From Actinomadura parmotrematis (GTDB taxonomy: Bacteria > Actinomycetota > Actinomycetes > Streptosporangiales > Streptosporangiaceae): a stretch of DNA of 64,000 nucleotides. The stretch lies in contig NZ_JAIBOA010000024.1 of assembly GCF_019458805.1 (NCBI RefSeq), forward strand, positions 62,001 to 126,000, in the 5' to 3' direction. The notes below the pieces were generated by a model, which saw only the letters and a program-made list of their open reading frames with translations, was not told the origin of the DNA and ran no database searches. Each line of letters opens with the position of its first letter. The stretch's first letter is position 1. The position numbers were made by a program, and so were the translations under genes. Below are positions 8,095 to 16,777 of this stretch, piece after piece.

Positions 8095-9012
8095 GTGTCC
8101 ACAACCAGCCCGGCTTCTGAGAACACCGCGCCCGCGACGGGCACCCCGCGCGTCAAGCGCGGCATGGCGGAGCAGCTCAAGGGCGGCGTGATCATGGACG
8201 TGGTCACCCCGGAGCAGGCGAAGATCGCCGAGGACGCCGGTGCCGTCGCCGTCATGGCGCTCGAGCGGGTGCCCGCCGACATCCGCGCCGAGGGCGGCAT
8301 CTCCCGGATGAGCGACCCCGACATGATCGACGGGATCATCGCGGCGGTGTCCATCCCGGTCATGGCCAAGGCCCGCATCGGCCACTTCGTCGAGGCCCAG
8401 GTGCTGCAGTCGCTCGGCGTCGACTACATCGACGAGTCCGAGGTGCTGACCCCGGCCGACTACGCCCACCACATCGACAAGCACGCCTTCACCGTGCCGT
8501 TCGTGTGCGGCGCCACCAACCTCGGCGAGGCGCTCCGCCGCATCACCGAGGGCGCGGCGATGATCCGCTCCAAGGGCGAGGCGGGCACCGGCGACGTCTC
8601 CAACGCCACCACCCACATGCGCAAGATCCTCGGCGAGATCCGGGCCCTGGCGGCCCTGCGCGAGGACGAGCTCTACGTGGCGGCCAAGGAGCTCCAGGCC
8701 CCCTACGACCTGGTCGTCGAGGTCGCCCGCGCCGGCAGGCTGCCGGTGGTGATGTTCACCGCCGGCGGCATCGCCACCCCCGCCGACGCCGCGATGATGA
8801 TGCAGCTCGGCGCCGAGGGCGTGTTCGTCGGCTCGGGCATCTTCAAGTCCGGCAACCCGGCCCAGCGCGCCGAGGCGATCGTGAAGGCCACCACCTTCCA
8901 CGACGACCCCGACGTCATCGCCAAGGTGTCGCGCGGGCTCGGCGAGGCCATGGTCGGCATCAACGTCGCCTCCCTCGGCGAGGACCAGAAGTTCGCGCAC
9001 CGCGGCTGGTGA
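8095..9012 (+). CDS. pdxS: Pyridoxal 5'-phosphate synthase, lyase subunit PdxS
   Basis: A 305-residue (beta/alpha)8 synthase that builds pyridoxal 5'-phosphate from ribose 5-phosphate, glyceraldehyde 3-phosphate and ammonia supplied by PdxT. The catalytic residues are visible: Asp35 in VIMDVV, Lys92 in VMAKARIG (Schiff base) and Lys160 in IRSKGEAGTGD, plus the phosphate-binding GGIATPADA. GTG at 8095 lies 7 bases after GAGG; an in-frame TTG at 8089 is too close to that site. The partner pdxT is two genes downstream, separated by an unrelated gene. Confidence 0.97.
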   Translation: MSTTSPASENTAPATGTPRVKRGMAEQLKGGVIMDVVTPEQAKIAEDAGAVAVMALERVPADIRAEGGISRMSDPDMIDGIIAAVSIPVMAKARIGHFVEAQVLQSLGVDYIDESEVLTPADYAHHIDKHAFTVPFVCGATNLGEALRRITEGAAMIRSKGEAGTGDVSNATTHMRKILGEIRALAALREDELYVAAKELQAPYDLVVEVARAGRLPVVMFTAGGIATPADAAMMMQLGAEGVFVGSGIFKSGNPAQRAEAIVKATTFHDDPDVIAKVSRGLGEAMVGINVASLGEDQKFAHRGW

Positions 9013-9020
9013 ACCGCCCG

Positions 9021-9049
9021 CCGTCCGCGCCCCGGCCGGGCGCGGACGG
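9021..9049. terminator. Hairpin after pdxS
   Basis: A perfect 12-bp inverted repeat (CCGTCCGCGCCC and its complement) with a 5-base loop begins 8 bp after the pdxS stop. There is no U-tract, as is common in GC-rich actinobacteria. Confidence 0.55.
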
Positions 9050-9177
9050 CCCGGCCCGGTGGCCGGCCGGTCACTTTCCACCGCCCCTGCACACCGCGCC
9101 GTTTTCGGTTTACGCTGGCGGCGCGGCCGATCGGGGGGCGGGCTCCCGCGCAGCGTCCGGCCGGGGGAGGGGACGAG

Positions 9178-9792
9178 ATGGCGTGGTCGGTCGCGCTCGC
9201 CTGCGCGAGTTCCGGTGAGCCCGGCGCGGTCTTCCGCCCCGGCCTGGCCCCCGACCCCGGCGCCGCCGGGGCCCTCGCCCGGCGGCTGACCCCCGGCCGC
9301 ACCGTCACCGAGATCGGCGACACCGTCCTGGACTTCGCGCTCTGGCCCTACGCCGACGAGCTGTTCGTCGGCGCCTTCGGCGGCGCGCTGCTGGTCTGCG
9401 ACCGGCGTCTCGCCGGCCTGGACGACGACGCCCGCCGCGTCGCCGACACCACCGCGGCCGCGCTGCCCGGCGCCCGCTGCGGCGTGCTCGTCCTGCACGG
9501 CGTGCAGCCCGGCTGCTGGTTCCGCTGGTACGAGGCGGGCGAGCCGCGCCGGGAGGTGCTGGTCACCGCCGCGGACGGCGTCGTGATCGACCAGGGCGAC
9601 CGGCTGCCCGCCGAGGCGCCCTTCTGGAAGACCATCGACGAGGGCGGCGGCGACGTCCCGCTGCCCTTCGCCGCCGAGGACTTCGGGCTCGCGCTCGCCG
9701 AGGCCCACATGTTCGGGCGCGGCATCGCCGAGCGCGGCGACGACGGCTTCCTGGCGCTGGAGCTCCCGCTCCGGCGCTTCACGATGTCCTGA
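9178..9792 (+). CDS. Conserved hypothetical protein (possibly DUF6928-like)
   Basis: A 204-residue soluble protein with no signal peptide or membrane helix. Recurrent aromatic and acidic patches (FALWPYADELFVG, GCWFRWYEAGE, APFWKTIDEGG) resemble the general plan of the actinobacterial DUF6928 family, but I recognise this only loosely. No catalytic motif stands out. ATG at 9178 follows a purine-rich GGGGAGGGGACGAG stretch. It is inserted between pdxS and pdxT in the same direction, so a link to vitamin B6 supply is possible but unproven. Confidence 0.6.
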   Translation: MAWSVALACASSGEPGAVFRPGLAPDPGAAGALARRLTPGRTVTEIGDTVLDFALWPYADELFVGAFGGALLVCDRRLAGLDDDARRVADTTAAALPGARCGVLVLHGVQPGCWFRWYEAGEPRREVLVTAADGVVIDQGDRLPAEAPFWKTIDEGGGDVPLPFAAEDFGLALAEAHMFGRGIAERGDDGFLALELPLRRFTMS

Positions 9793-9911
9793 CCGCCCCG
9801 GTCCGGGGGCGGCCGGGAAGAACACCCCGTTCCGCGGGCGTTGAACCCTGTACCCGGGGCGGTGCCCCGCCCCCGGGCGCGTCCCGCGCCGAGCCATCCG
9901 GAAGGTCCCAC

Positions 9912-10532
9912 GTGATCGCTGTGCCCACCATCGGAGTCCTCGCCCTGCAAGGCGACGTGCGCGAGCACCTGCGCGCGCTGGAGTCGGCGGGCGCCCGCAC
10001 GCTCACGGTGCGGCGGCCCGAGGAGCTGGAGCGGGCGGACGGCCTGGTCATCCCCGGCGGCGAGTCCACCACGATGGGCAAGCTCGCGCGCGCCTTCGAC
10101 CTGCTGGATCCCCTGCGCAAGCGCGTCGAGGGCGGCCTGCCGGTGTACGGCTCGTGCGCCGGCATGATCATGCTGGCGGACCGGATCGAGGACGGCATCG
10201 CCGGCCAGGAGACCGTCGGCGGCATCGACATGACGGTGCGCCGCAACGCCTTCGGCCGCCAGGTGGACTCCTTCGAGTCCACCGTCCGGCTGGCGGGCAT
10301 GGGGGACACGCCGTTCGACGCCGTGTTCATCCGCGCACCCTGGGTGGAGAGCGTCGGCGCGGGGGTCCAGGTGCTCGGTCGTGCCGAGAGCGGGCCGGAC
10401 GCCGATAGGATCGTCGCCGTCCGTCAAGGCCGCCTGCTGGCGACCGCGTTCCACCCCGAGCTGACGGGCGACTTCCGCGTGCACCACTACTTCGCCGATC
10501 TGGTGCGCCGGGCGACGGATCAGGAGGATTAA
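9912..10532 (+). CDS. pdxT: Pyridoxal 5'-phosphate synthase, glutaminase subunit PdxT
   Basis: A 206-residue class I glutamine amidotransferase that hydrolyses glutamine and passes ammonia to PdxS. It has the conserved N-terminus IGVLALQGDVREH, the IPGGEST loop and the catalytic triad Cys82 (GSCAGM), His181 and Glu183 (FHPEL). The start is GTG 9912, after GGAAGG. yebC follows after only 3 bases and is probably co-transcribed. Confidence 0.96.
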   Translation: MIAVPTIGVLALQGDVREHLRALESAGARTLTVRRPEELERADGLVIPGGESTTMGKLARAFDLLDPLRKRVEGGLPVYGSCAGMIMLADRIEDGIAGQETVGGIDMTVRRNAFGRQVDSFESTVRLAGMGDTPFDAVFIRAPWVESVGAGVQVLGRAESGPDADRIVAVRQGRLLATAFHPELTGDFRVHHYFADLVRRATDQED

Positions 10533-10535
10533 CGC

Positions 10536-11288
10536 ATGTCCGGCCATTCCAAATGGGCGACGACCAAGCACAAGAAGGCCGCGCTGGACGCCAAGCGCGG
10601 CAAGCTGTTCGCCAAGCTGATCAAGAACATCGAGGTCGCGGCCCGCACCGGCGGCGGCGACCCCGACGCCAACCCGACGCTCTACGACGCCATCTACAAG
10701 GCGAAGAAGAGCTCGGTGCCGAACGACAACATCGAGCGCGCGCGCAAGCGCGGCGCCGGTGAGGAGGCGGGCGGCGCCGACTGGCAGAACATCACCTACG
10801 AGGGCTACGCCCCCGGCGGCGTCGCGGTGCTCATCGAGTGCCTCACCGACAACCGCAACCGGGCCGCCTCGGAGGTGCGCGTCGCGCTCACCCGCAACGG
10901 CGGCACGCTCGCCGACCCGGGCTCGGTGTCCTACATGTTCAACCGCAAGGGCGTCGTCGTGGTCCCGAAGGCCGGCACCAGCGAGGACGACGTCATGATG
11001 GCGGTCCTGGACGCCGGCGCCGAGGAGGTCAACGACATCGGCGAGGAGTTCGAGGTCGTGTCCGAGGCGGGCGACCTGCTCGGCGTCCGCAAGGCGCTGC
11101 AGGACGCCGGCATCGACTACGAGTCGGCCGAGAGCAAGTTCCTGCCGACCTCGACCGTCGAGCTCGACGAGGACAACGCCCGCAAGGTGTTCCGCCTGCT
11201 GGACGCGCTGGAGGACTCCGACGACGTCCAGGAGGTCTACGCCAACTTCGACGTCAGCGACGAGGTCATGGCGAGCATCGACGCTTGA
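10536..11288 (+). CDS. yebC: YebC/PmpR family protein
   Basis: A 250-residue protein of the YebC/PmpR (TACO1) family, described both as a DNA-binding regulator and as an aid to translation through difficult stretches such as polyproline. The hallmark N-terminus MSGHSKWATTKHKK is complete and the length is normal. It starts at ATG 10536 with AGGAGG just upstream inside the pdxT tail. The yebC-ruvCAB neighbourhood is widely conserved, although two acetyltransferase genes now separate them. Confidence 0.95.
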   Translation: MSGHSKWATTKHKKAALDAKRGKLFAKLIKNIEVAARTGGGDPDANPTLYDAIYKAKKSSVPNDNIERARKRGAGEEAGGADWQNITYEGYAPGGVAVLIECLTDNRNRAASEVRVALTRNGGTLADPGSVSYMFNRKGVVVVPKAGTSEDDVMMAVLDAGAEEVNDIGEEFEVVSEAGDLLGVRKALQDAGIDYESAESKFLPTSTVELDEDNARKVFRLLDALEDSDDVQEVYANFDVSDEVMASIDA

Positions 11289-11304
11289 TCGTCGGCTCCG
11301 GTCC

Positions 11305-11335
11305 CGCCCCGCCCCCCGCCGCGGGGGGCGGGGCG
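11305..11335. terminator. Strong GC hairpin after yebC
   Basis: A 13-bp perfect stem (CGCCCCGCCCCCC with its complement) with a GCCGC loop lies 16 bp after the yebC stop. There is no U-run. It separates the pdxT-yebC transcript from the acetyltransferase genes. Confidence 0.65.
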
Positions 11336-11345
11336 GACCTGTTCC

Positions 11346-11367
11346 GATCTGCACTAACGTGCAGATC
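11346..11367. promoter_or_regulatory. Perfect inverted repeat and -10 abutting the start codon
   Basis: Arms GATCTGCAC and GTGCAGATC (9 bp, perfect) flank TAAC and end exactly at the base before ATG 11368. The centre contains TAACGT (11355-11360), a TANNNT -10 element 7 bases before the ATG, so transcription may begin at the ATG itself (leaderless). A protein bound to the palindrome would cover the -10 and start site. Confidence 0.5.
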
Positions 11368-12543
11368 ATGGACATCCGGCCGCTGACCCCCGACGACTCT
11401 CCCGCCGCCCTCGACGCCGCCGCCCGCGCCTTCGGGCACCCGCCCGCCCCCCACGAGGGGGCGGTACGGGCCAGGCTGTCGGACGCGGTGGCGGCCGGGC
11501 GCCAGTTCGGGGCGTTCGACGGCGGCCGCCTCGTCGGCACCTCGCGCGTGTACGGCATGCGCCAGTGGTGGCACGGGCGCGCGGTGTCCCTCGGCGGCGT
11601 CACCAACATCACCGTGGCGCCCGAGGAGCGCGGCCGCGGCGTCGGGCGGGCCGTCGTCACCGACGCGCTGCACCGCTGCGCCGGGCTGGGCCACGCCCTG
11701 GCGATGCTGTACCCGGCGACCACCCCGCTCTACCGGAGCCTCGGCTGGGAGCACGCCGGCGCGCAGGCCCAGGTCACGCTGCGGGCCGAGGCGCTGCGGA
11801 CGCTGGCGGCCGCGCCGGTCCCGGTCCGGCGGGCCGGCCCGGACGACGCCGCCGAGGTCGCCGCGACCATCGCCCGCGTGCACGAGGAGGCCGGCGACGC
11901 GGGGCCGCTCGACCTCGGCGCGGACGCCTGGCGGATCGCGCTCGGCCAGGAGGGCCGCTTCCACTACCTGGCGGGCGACGGTTTCCTGTCCTACGGCTGG
12001 GCGGACGGCTACGGGCCCGAGGGCGACGGGACGTTGCAGGTCCACCGGGCCGTCGCGGGCTCGCAGGAGACCCTGCGGGCCCTCTGGGCCGTCGTCGGCT
12101 CCGGCTCCTCCACCGCCTCGACTGTCAAGGCCGTCGTCGGCGCCCACGACCCCGTCCTGTGGGCGCTGCGCGAGCGCACCGGCGACACCCTGCGCCAGGA
12201 GCGCTGGATGCTGCGCGTCGTGGACGTCCCGGCGGCCCTGTCCGGGCGGGGCTACCCGGCCTGCCTGGAGACCGCCGTCACCCTGGCCGTGCAGGACCCG
12301 CAGCTGCCCGCCAACACCGGGACCTGGCGGCTCACGGTCAAGGACGGCGAGGGGCGGGTCGAGGAGGCCGGGCCGGGCGCGTCCGCCGTCCGCCTCACCC
12401 CGAACGCCCTGGCCGCCCTGTACGCGGGCGTCCCGGTCACCACGCTGGTCAGGGCCGGGATCCTGGACGCCGCCGAGGCCGCGGCCGCCGCCCCGCTCGG
12501 CGCCGTCTTCGCCGCCGACGCTTATTCGCTGGACTTCTTCTAG
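11368..12543 (+). CDS. Eis-like GNAT N-acetyltransferase, copy 1
   Basis: A 391-residue protein with the Eis layout: an N-terminal GNAT domain (to about 130), a second degenerate GNAT-like domain, and a C-terminal SCP2-like domain. The acetyl-CoA loop is RGRGVGR (residues 88-94). Tyr122 in TTPLYRSLGWE corresponds to the Eis general acid Tyr126, and the protein ends in Phe, as Eis does, whose C-terminal carboxylate acts as base. Eis acetylates aminoglycosides and peptide lysines; the substrate here is unknown. ATG 11368 is preferred over GTG 11359 because of the leaderless-type promoter. A paralogue follows 24 bp downstream. Confidence 0.83.
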   Translation: MDIRPLTPDDSPAALDAAARAFGHPPAPHEGAVRARLSDAVAAGRQFGAFDGGRLVGTSRVYGMRQWWHGRAVSLGGVTNITVAPEERGRGVGRAVVTDALHRCAGLGHALAMLYPATTPLYRSLGWEHAGAQAQVTLRAEALRTLAAAPVPVRRAGPDDAAEVAATIARVHEEAGDAGPLDLGADAWRIALGQEGRFHYLAGDGFLSYGWADGYGPEGDGTLQVHRAVAGSQETLRALWAVVGSGSSTASTVKAVVGAHDPVLWALRERTGDTLRQERWMLRVVDVPAALSGRGYPACLETAVTLAVQDPQLPANTGTWRLTVKDGEGRVEEAGPGASAVRLTPNALAALYAGVPVTTLVRAGILDAAEAAAAAPLGAVFAADAYSLDFF

Positions 12544-12567
12544 GCGGCCCTGGAACGGTCGGACCCC

Positions 12568-13719
12568 ATGGAACTGAGCCCCCTCACCTCCGAGACCTAC
12601 GACGACGTCCGCGACCTGCTCACCCGGTCCTTCGAGCCGATCAGCGACGAGCGGTGGGCCCGCAAGACCCGCCACGCCCGGTACCGGCTGGCCGCCGGCC
12701 GCGACCTCGCCGGGCGCGAGAACGGCCGCGCGGTCGCCACCTCGGCCCTGTGGGACATGGACCAGTGGTGGGGCGGCCGCCCGGTGTCGATGGGCGGCGT
12801 CGCCGCCGTCGCGGTCGCGCCCGAGGCGCGCGGCCGCGGCCTCGGCAAGCGGCTGATGGCCGCGGTCCTGGAACAGTGCGTCGACCTCGGGCACGCCGTC
12901 TCCGCGCTGTTCCCGGCCACCACGCCGCTCTACCGCGCCCTCGGCTGGGAGCACGCCGGCTCCGACGACTGGGCCGAGTTCCCGGCCGAGGCCCTGCGCG
13001 GGCTCGGCGGCGGCGCGGCCGTGGACGTCCGTCCGATCGGCCCCGAGGACGTCGAGGAGGCCCTCGCGGTCCTGCGCGCCGTCTACCGCGACAACAGGCT
13101 GCTCGGCGCCGTGGACCGCAAGGCCGACGGCCTGCGGTTCTACCTGGACGTGCCGGGGGAGTACCACTACCTGGCCCCCGACGGGCTGCTCACCTACCGC
13201 TGGGCGGGCGAGGAGCGGCTGGAGGTCGTCCGCCTGCTCGCCGGCTCGGAGGCCACCCTGCGGGCGCTCTGGGCGCTGGTCGGGTCCGGCTCGTCCACCG
13301 CGCGCACCGTCCGCGCCCGCCTCGGCGCCCACGACCCGCTGCTCTGGGCGCTGCGCGAGCGGCACCCGGTGACGGTGCAACGCGACCCGTGGATGCTGCG
13401 GCTGGTGGACGCCCCGGCCGCCGTCGCCGCCCGCGGCTACCCCAACGGCGTGACCGCCGAGGTCCCGCTCCGCGTCGAGGACCCGCACCTGCCCGCCAAC
13501 ACCGGCTCCTGGACGCTGTCCGTGGCGGGCGGGGAGGGCCGCCTGGAGCGCTCCCCGGAGCGCCCGGGGGCCGCCGAGGTCGGCCCGAACGGCCTCGCCG
13601 CCCTGTACGCGGGCGTGCCCGAGGGCACGCTGCGCCGGGCCGGGCTGCTGCGCGGGGGCCCGCTCGGCGCGCTCGGCGCCGCCTTCGCGGGCCAGGCGAT
13701 CTCCCTGGAGCATTTCTGA
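12568..13719 (+). CDS. Eis-like GNAT N-acetyltransferase, copy 2
   Basis: A 383-residue paralogue of the preceding gene with the same three-part Eis architecture and matching landmarks: a DMDQWWGGRPVSMGGV strand, the CoA loop RGRGLGK, TTPLYRALGWEHAG with the general-acid Tyr, a VGSGSSTA turn, and a C-terminal Phe. The two copies look divergent over most of their length, so the duplication is probably old. ATG 12568 lies 24 bp after the first copy's stop, consistent with one transcript. The substrate is unknown. Confidence 0.82.
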   Translation: MELSPLTSETYDDVRDLLTRSFEPISDERWARKTRHARYRLAAGRDLAGRENGRAVATSALWDMDQWWGGRPVSMGGVAAVAVAPEARGRGLGKRLMAAVLEQCVDLGHAVSALFPATTPLYRALGWEHAGSDDWAEFPAEALRGLGGGAAVDVRPIGPEDVEEALAVLRAVYRDNRLLGAVDRKADGLRFYLDVPGEYHYLAPDGLLTYRWAGEERLEVVRLLAGSEATLRALWALVGSGSSTARTVRARLGAHDPLLWALRERHPVTVQRDPWMLRLVDAPAAVAARGYPNGVTAEVPLRVEDPHLPANTGSWTLSVAGGEGRLERSPERPGAAEVGPNGLAALYAGVPEGTLRRAGLLRGGPLGALGAAFAGQAISLEHF

Positions 13720-13799
13720 CCGGCCGGTCGCGCGCGACGCCGGAGCCCGCCTTCCGATAGCGTGGCGGCTGACCGAACAGATGATCGAAGGAGCGGTCC

Positions 13800-14369
13800 G
13801 TGCTGGTGATGGGCATCGACCCGGGCCTCACCCGCTGCGGCGTCGGCGTCGTCGAGGGCGCCCCCGGGCGGCCCCTCGGCCTCGTCCACGTCTCGGTGGT
13901 GCGGACCGGCCCGGACGAGCCGATCGAGCAGCGGCTGCTCGGCGTGGAGCGCGGCATCGAGGCCCTCATGGACGAGCTGCGGCCCGACGCCGTCGCCGTC
14001 GAGCGGGTCTTCGCCCAGCACAACGTGCGCACCGTCATGGGCACCGCGCAGGCCGCCGGCATCGCGATGCTGGCGGCGGCCCGGCGCGGCCTGCCGGTGG
14101 CGCTGCACACCCCGAGCGAGGCCAAGGCGGCGGTGACCGGCAACGGGCGCGCCGACAAGGCGCAGGTGACCATGATGGTGACCCGCCTGCTGCGGCTGGA
14201 GACGGCGCCGAAGCCCGCCGACGCCGCCGACGCGCTCGCCCTCGCCATCTGCCACGTGTGGCGGGGCGGCGCGCAGACGCGGCTCGCCAGGGCCCAGGCG
14301 CAGGCACGGTCGCACGCACAGGCACGGGCGCGCCTCGGCGCGCCGCGGACGGGAGGACTCGGGCAGTGA
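13800..14369 (+). CDS. ruvC: Holliday junction endodeoxyribonuclease RuvC
   Basis: A 189-residue resolvase that cuts Holliday junctions as a dimer after RuvAB branch migration. Its four acidic active-site residues are visible: Asp7 (GIDPGL), Glu68 (VAVERV), and Asp141 and Asp144 (PADAADALALA). It starts at GTG 13800 after AAGGAG; an ATG three codons later is an alternative. The C-terminus has an Ala/Gln/Arg-rich tail (about 30 residues) beyond the nuclease fold. The stop overlaps the ruvA GTG. Confidence 0.96.
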   Translation: MLVMGIDPGLTRCGVGVVEGAPGRPLGLVHVSVVRTGPDEPIEQRLLGVERGIEALMDELRPDAVAVERVFAQHNVRTVMGTAQAAGIAMLAAARRGLPVALHTPSEAKAAVTGNGRADKAQVTMMVTRLLRLETAPKPADAADALALAICHVWRGGAQTRLARAQAQARSHAQARARLGAPRTGGLGQ

Positions 14370-14968
14370 TCGCCTTCGTCAGCGGCCAGGTCGCCGCGGC
14401 CGGGCCGGACGGGGCCGTGATCGACGTGCACGGCGTCGGCTACGCGGTGCAGTGCACCCCGGCCACTCTCGCCGGGCTGCGCGTCGGCGCCGACGCCAGG
14501 GTGCCGACCTCGCTCGTCGTCCGCGAGGACTCCATGACGCTGTTCGGGTTCGCCGACGACGACGAGCGCCAGGTGTTCGAGCTGCTCCAGACCGCCAGCG
14601 GCGTCGGCCCCCGCCTCGCCCTCGCGATGCTCGCCGTGCACAGCCCCGAGGCGCTCCGCCACGCCGTCGCCGCCGAGGACCTGAACGCCCTGGTCAAGGT
14701 GCCCGGCATCGGCAAGAAGGGCGCCCAGCGCATCGTCCTGGAGCTGAAGGACCGGCTCGGCGCCCCCTCCGGCGGCGCCCCCGAGACCCGCGCCCCGGCC
14801 CGCGCCGCCGCCTGGCGCGACCAGGTGTCGGCGGGCCTGATCAACCTCGGCTGGAACGTCCGCGACGCCGAGGCCGCCGTGGACGCCGTCGCCGCCGACC
14901 TGGACGGCGCCGACGTGCCGCCGGTGCCGGTGCTGCTGAAGGCCGCGCTGAAGAAGCTGTCCCGATGA
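14366..14968 (+). CDS. ruvA: Holliday junction branch-migration protein RuvA
   Basis: A 200-residue tetrameric junction-binding protein that recruits RuvB. An N-terminal OB fold (IAFVSGQV... VDVHGVGYAV) precedes two helix-hairpin-helix motifs (TASGVGPRLAL and VKVPGIGKKGAQRI) and a C-terminal RuvB-contact domain after a Pro/Ala linker. It begins at GTG 14366 overlapping the ruvC stop, and ends in an ATGA overlap with ruvB. Confidence 0.96.
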   Translation: MIAFVSGQVAAAGPDGAVIDVHGVGYAVQCTPATLAGLRVGADARVPTSLVVREDSMTLFGFADDDERQVFELLQTASGVGPRLALAMLAVHSPEALRHAVAAEDLNALVKVPGIGKKGAQRIVLELKDRLGAPSGGAPETRAPARAAAWRDQVSAGLINLGWNVRDAEAAVDAVAADLDGADVPPVPVLLKAALKKLSR

Positions 14969-16050
14969 GCGGGCACGACGACGGCCGCGGCGCCGAGGAG
15001 CGCCTCGTCTCGGGGGACGCCGCGAGCCCGGAGGAGGAGGTCATCGAGGCCGCGCTGCGGCCGAAGCAGCTCGACGACTTCATCGGCCAGGACCGCGTCC
15101 GCGAGCAGCTCTCGCTCGTCCTGCACAGCGCCCTGCGCCGCGGCCGCACCCCCGACCACGTCCTGCTGTCGGGCGGCCCCGGCCTCGGCAAGACCACCCT
15201 CGCCATGATCATCGCGGCCGAGCTGGGCCGCCCGCTGCGCATCTCCTCCGGCCCCGCGATCGAGCGGGCCGGCGACCTCGCCGCGATCCTGTCCACCCTC
15301 TCCGAGGGCGAGGTGCTGTTCCTGGACGAGATCCACCGGATGGCCCGCCCCGCCGAGGAGATGCTCTACATGGCGATGGAGGACTTCCGCGTCGACGTCG
15401 TCGTCGGCAAGGGCCCCGGCGCCACCGCCATCCCGCTGGACATCGCCCCCTTCACCCTGGTCGGGGCCACCACCCGGGCCGGCATGCTGCCCGGCCCGCT
15501 GCGCGACCGCTTCGGGTTCGTCGCCCACATGGACTTCTACGGCCCGGCGGAGCTGGAGGTGATCGTCCAGCGGTCGGCGCGGCTGCTGGACGTGCGGATC
15601 GACGACGACGCCGCCGCCGAGGTCGCCGGCCGCTCCCGGGGCACGCCCCGCATCGCCAACCGGCTGCTCCGCCGCGTCCGCGACTTCGCCGAGGTCCGCA
15701 CCGGCGGCGAGGTCACCCGCGACTCCGCGCGGGCCGCCCTGAAGCTCTACGAGGTCGACGAGCGCGGCCTGGACCGCCTGGACCGCGCCGTCCTCGGCTC
15801 GCTGCTGCGCAAGTTCGGCGGCGGCCCGGTCGGCCTGTCCACGCTCGCGGTCTCGGTGGGCGAGGAGCCGGAGACCGTCGAGGTCGTCGCCGAGCCGTTC
15901 CTGGTCCGCCAGGGGCTGCTGGCCCGCACCCCGCGCGGCCGGATCGCCACCCCCGCCGCCTGGGCGCACCTCGGCCTCACCGCGCCCCCGACGGCGCCCC
16001 TCGCCGGCGCCCTGTTCGACCTGGACGAGCCGGGCACCGGCACCGACTAG
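14965..16050 (+). CDS. ruvB: Holliday junction ATP-dependent helicase RuvB
   Basis: A 361-residue AAA+ hexameric motor that drives branch migration with RuvA. Visible motifs are Walker A GGPGLGKTT, Walker B LFLDEIHR, sensor I GATTRAG, the arginine finger in GPLRDRFG, and the C-terminal winged-helix domain with the signature GGGPVGL. ATG 14965 overlaps the ruvA stop. It closes the three-gene ruvCAB operon. Confidence 0.97.
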   Translation: MSGHDDGRGAEERLVSGDAASPEEEVIEAALRPKQLDDFIGQDRVREQLSLVLHSALRRGRTPDHVLLSGGPGLGKTTLAMIIAAELGRPLRISSGPAIERAGDLAAILSTLSEGEVLFLDEIHRMARPAEEMLYMAMEDFRVDVVVGKGPGATAIPLDIAPFTLVGATTRAGMLPGPLRDRFGFVAHMDFYGPAELEVIVQRSARLLDVRIDDDAAAEVAGRSRGTPRIANRLLRRVRDFAEVRTGGEVTRDSARAALKLYEVDERGLDRLDRAVLGSLLRKFGGGPVGLSTLAVSVGEEPETVEVVAEPFLVRQGLLARTPRGRIATPAAWAHLGLTAPPTAPLAGALFDLDEPGTGTD

Positions 16051-16241
16051 GTGATCATCGGGTAACGGGTTGGGAACCTTCGCGGGCGCTCGCTCGTCAC
16101 GTCGTTGCCGGGGTCTGGCGTAATCTCTAGACTCCGGGACTTGGTCACCGCCACCAGCCGTCCGCCCGCCGCGGACTCGGCCGCTCAGGCGATGGGCTGG
16201 GCAAACCCACATCGGAAGGATGCCCTTTCACGGGCAGCGAC

Positions 16242-16733
16242 ATGAATCTTGCGGCGCAGAATTCGGGAGGGAGTGGATCCATGACTATCTTGGTCCTGCT
16301 CGCGATGGTCTTGGTCTTCTATTTCCTGCTGATCCGCCCCCAGAACAAGCGGCGCCGGGAGCAGGTGGCGATGCAGAGCGCCATCGAGCCGGGCGCCAAG
16401 GTCATCACGACCGCGGGCATGCACGCCACCGTCGTGGAGACCGACGACGACGGCGTCGTGCTGGAGATCGCCCCGGGCGTCAACGCCCGCTTCCTCAAGC
16501 AGGCGATCATGCAGGTCGTCAAGGACGACGCGGACGCCGAGGACGACCTCACCGAGGACGACGACGCGGTGGACGACGACGCGGTGGAGCCGGCGGACGA
16601 GGCCGGCGACCGCGTCGAGCTGACCAAGGAGACCGGCCGGGACGCGGCCGCCGGTGCGACCGCCACGGGCGAGCCGGTCGAGCCGGTCGAGCCCGTCACC
16701 AGCGCGAAGGGCGCCGACAAGCCCTCGGCCTGA
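16242..16733 (+). CDS. yajC: Sec translocon accessory subunit YajC
   Basis: A 163-residue single-pass protein of the SecDF-YajC complex, which assists late steps of protein export. One hydrophobic helix is followed by the family signature FYFLLIRPQNKRRRE and the VxTxxGxxATVV beta-barrel region, then a long acidic tail (repeated DD/DED). Start choice is uncertain: ATG 16242 gives the family-typical periplasmic tail MNLAAQ, but ATG 16281 has the much better ribosome site (GGGAGGGAG, 7 bases). secD follows after 44 bp. Confidence 0.92.
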   Translation: MNLAAQNSGGSGSMTILVLLAMVLVFYFLLIRPQNKRRREQVAMQSAIEPGAKVITTAGMHATVVETDDDGVVLEIAPGVNARFLKQAIMQVVKDDADAEDDLTEDDDAVDDDAVEPADEAGDRVELTKETGRDAAAGATATGEPVEPVEPVTSAKGADKPSA

Positions 16734-16777
16734 CGCCGGCCGGCACCGACACTCCAAGACGGGAAGTATGACGACCA

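Noticed and set aside
16105..16126. TTGCCG and TAATCT as a yajC promoter
   Set aside because: The hexamers are only 10 bp apart, unsuitable for a sigma-70 promoter.
16765..16777. ATG 16768 as the secD start
   Set aside because: It is out of frame with SecD and meets a stop within nine codons.
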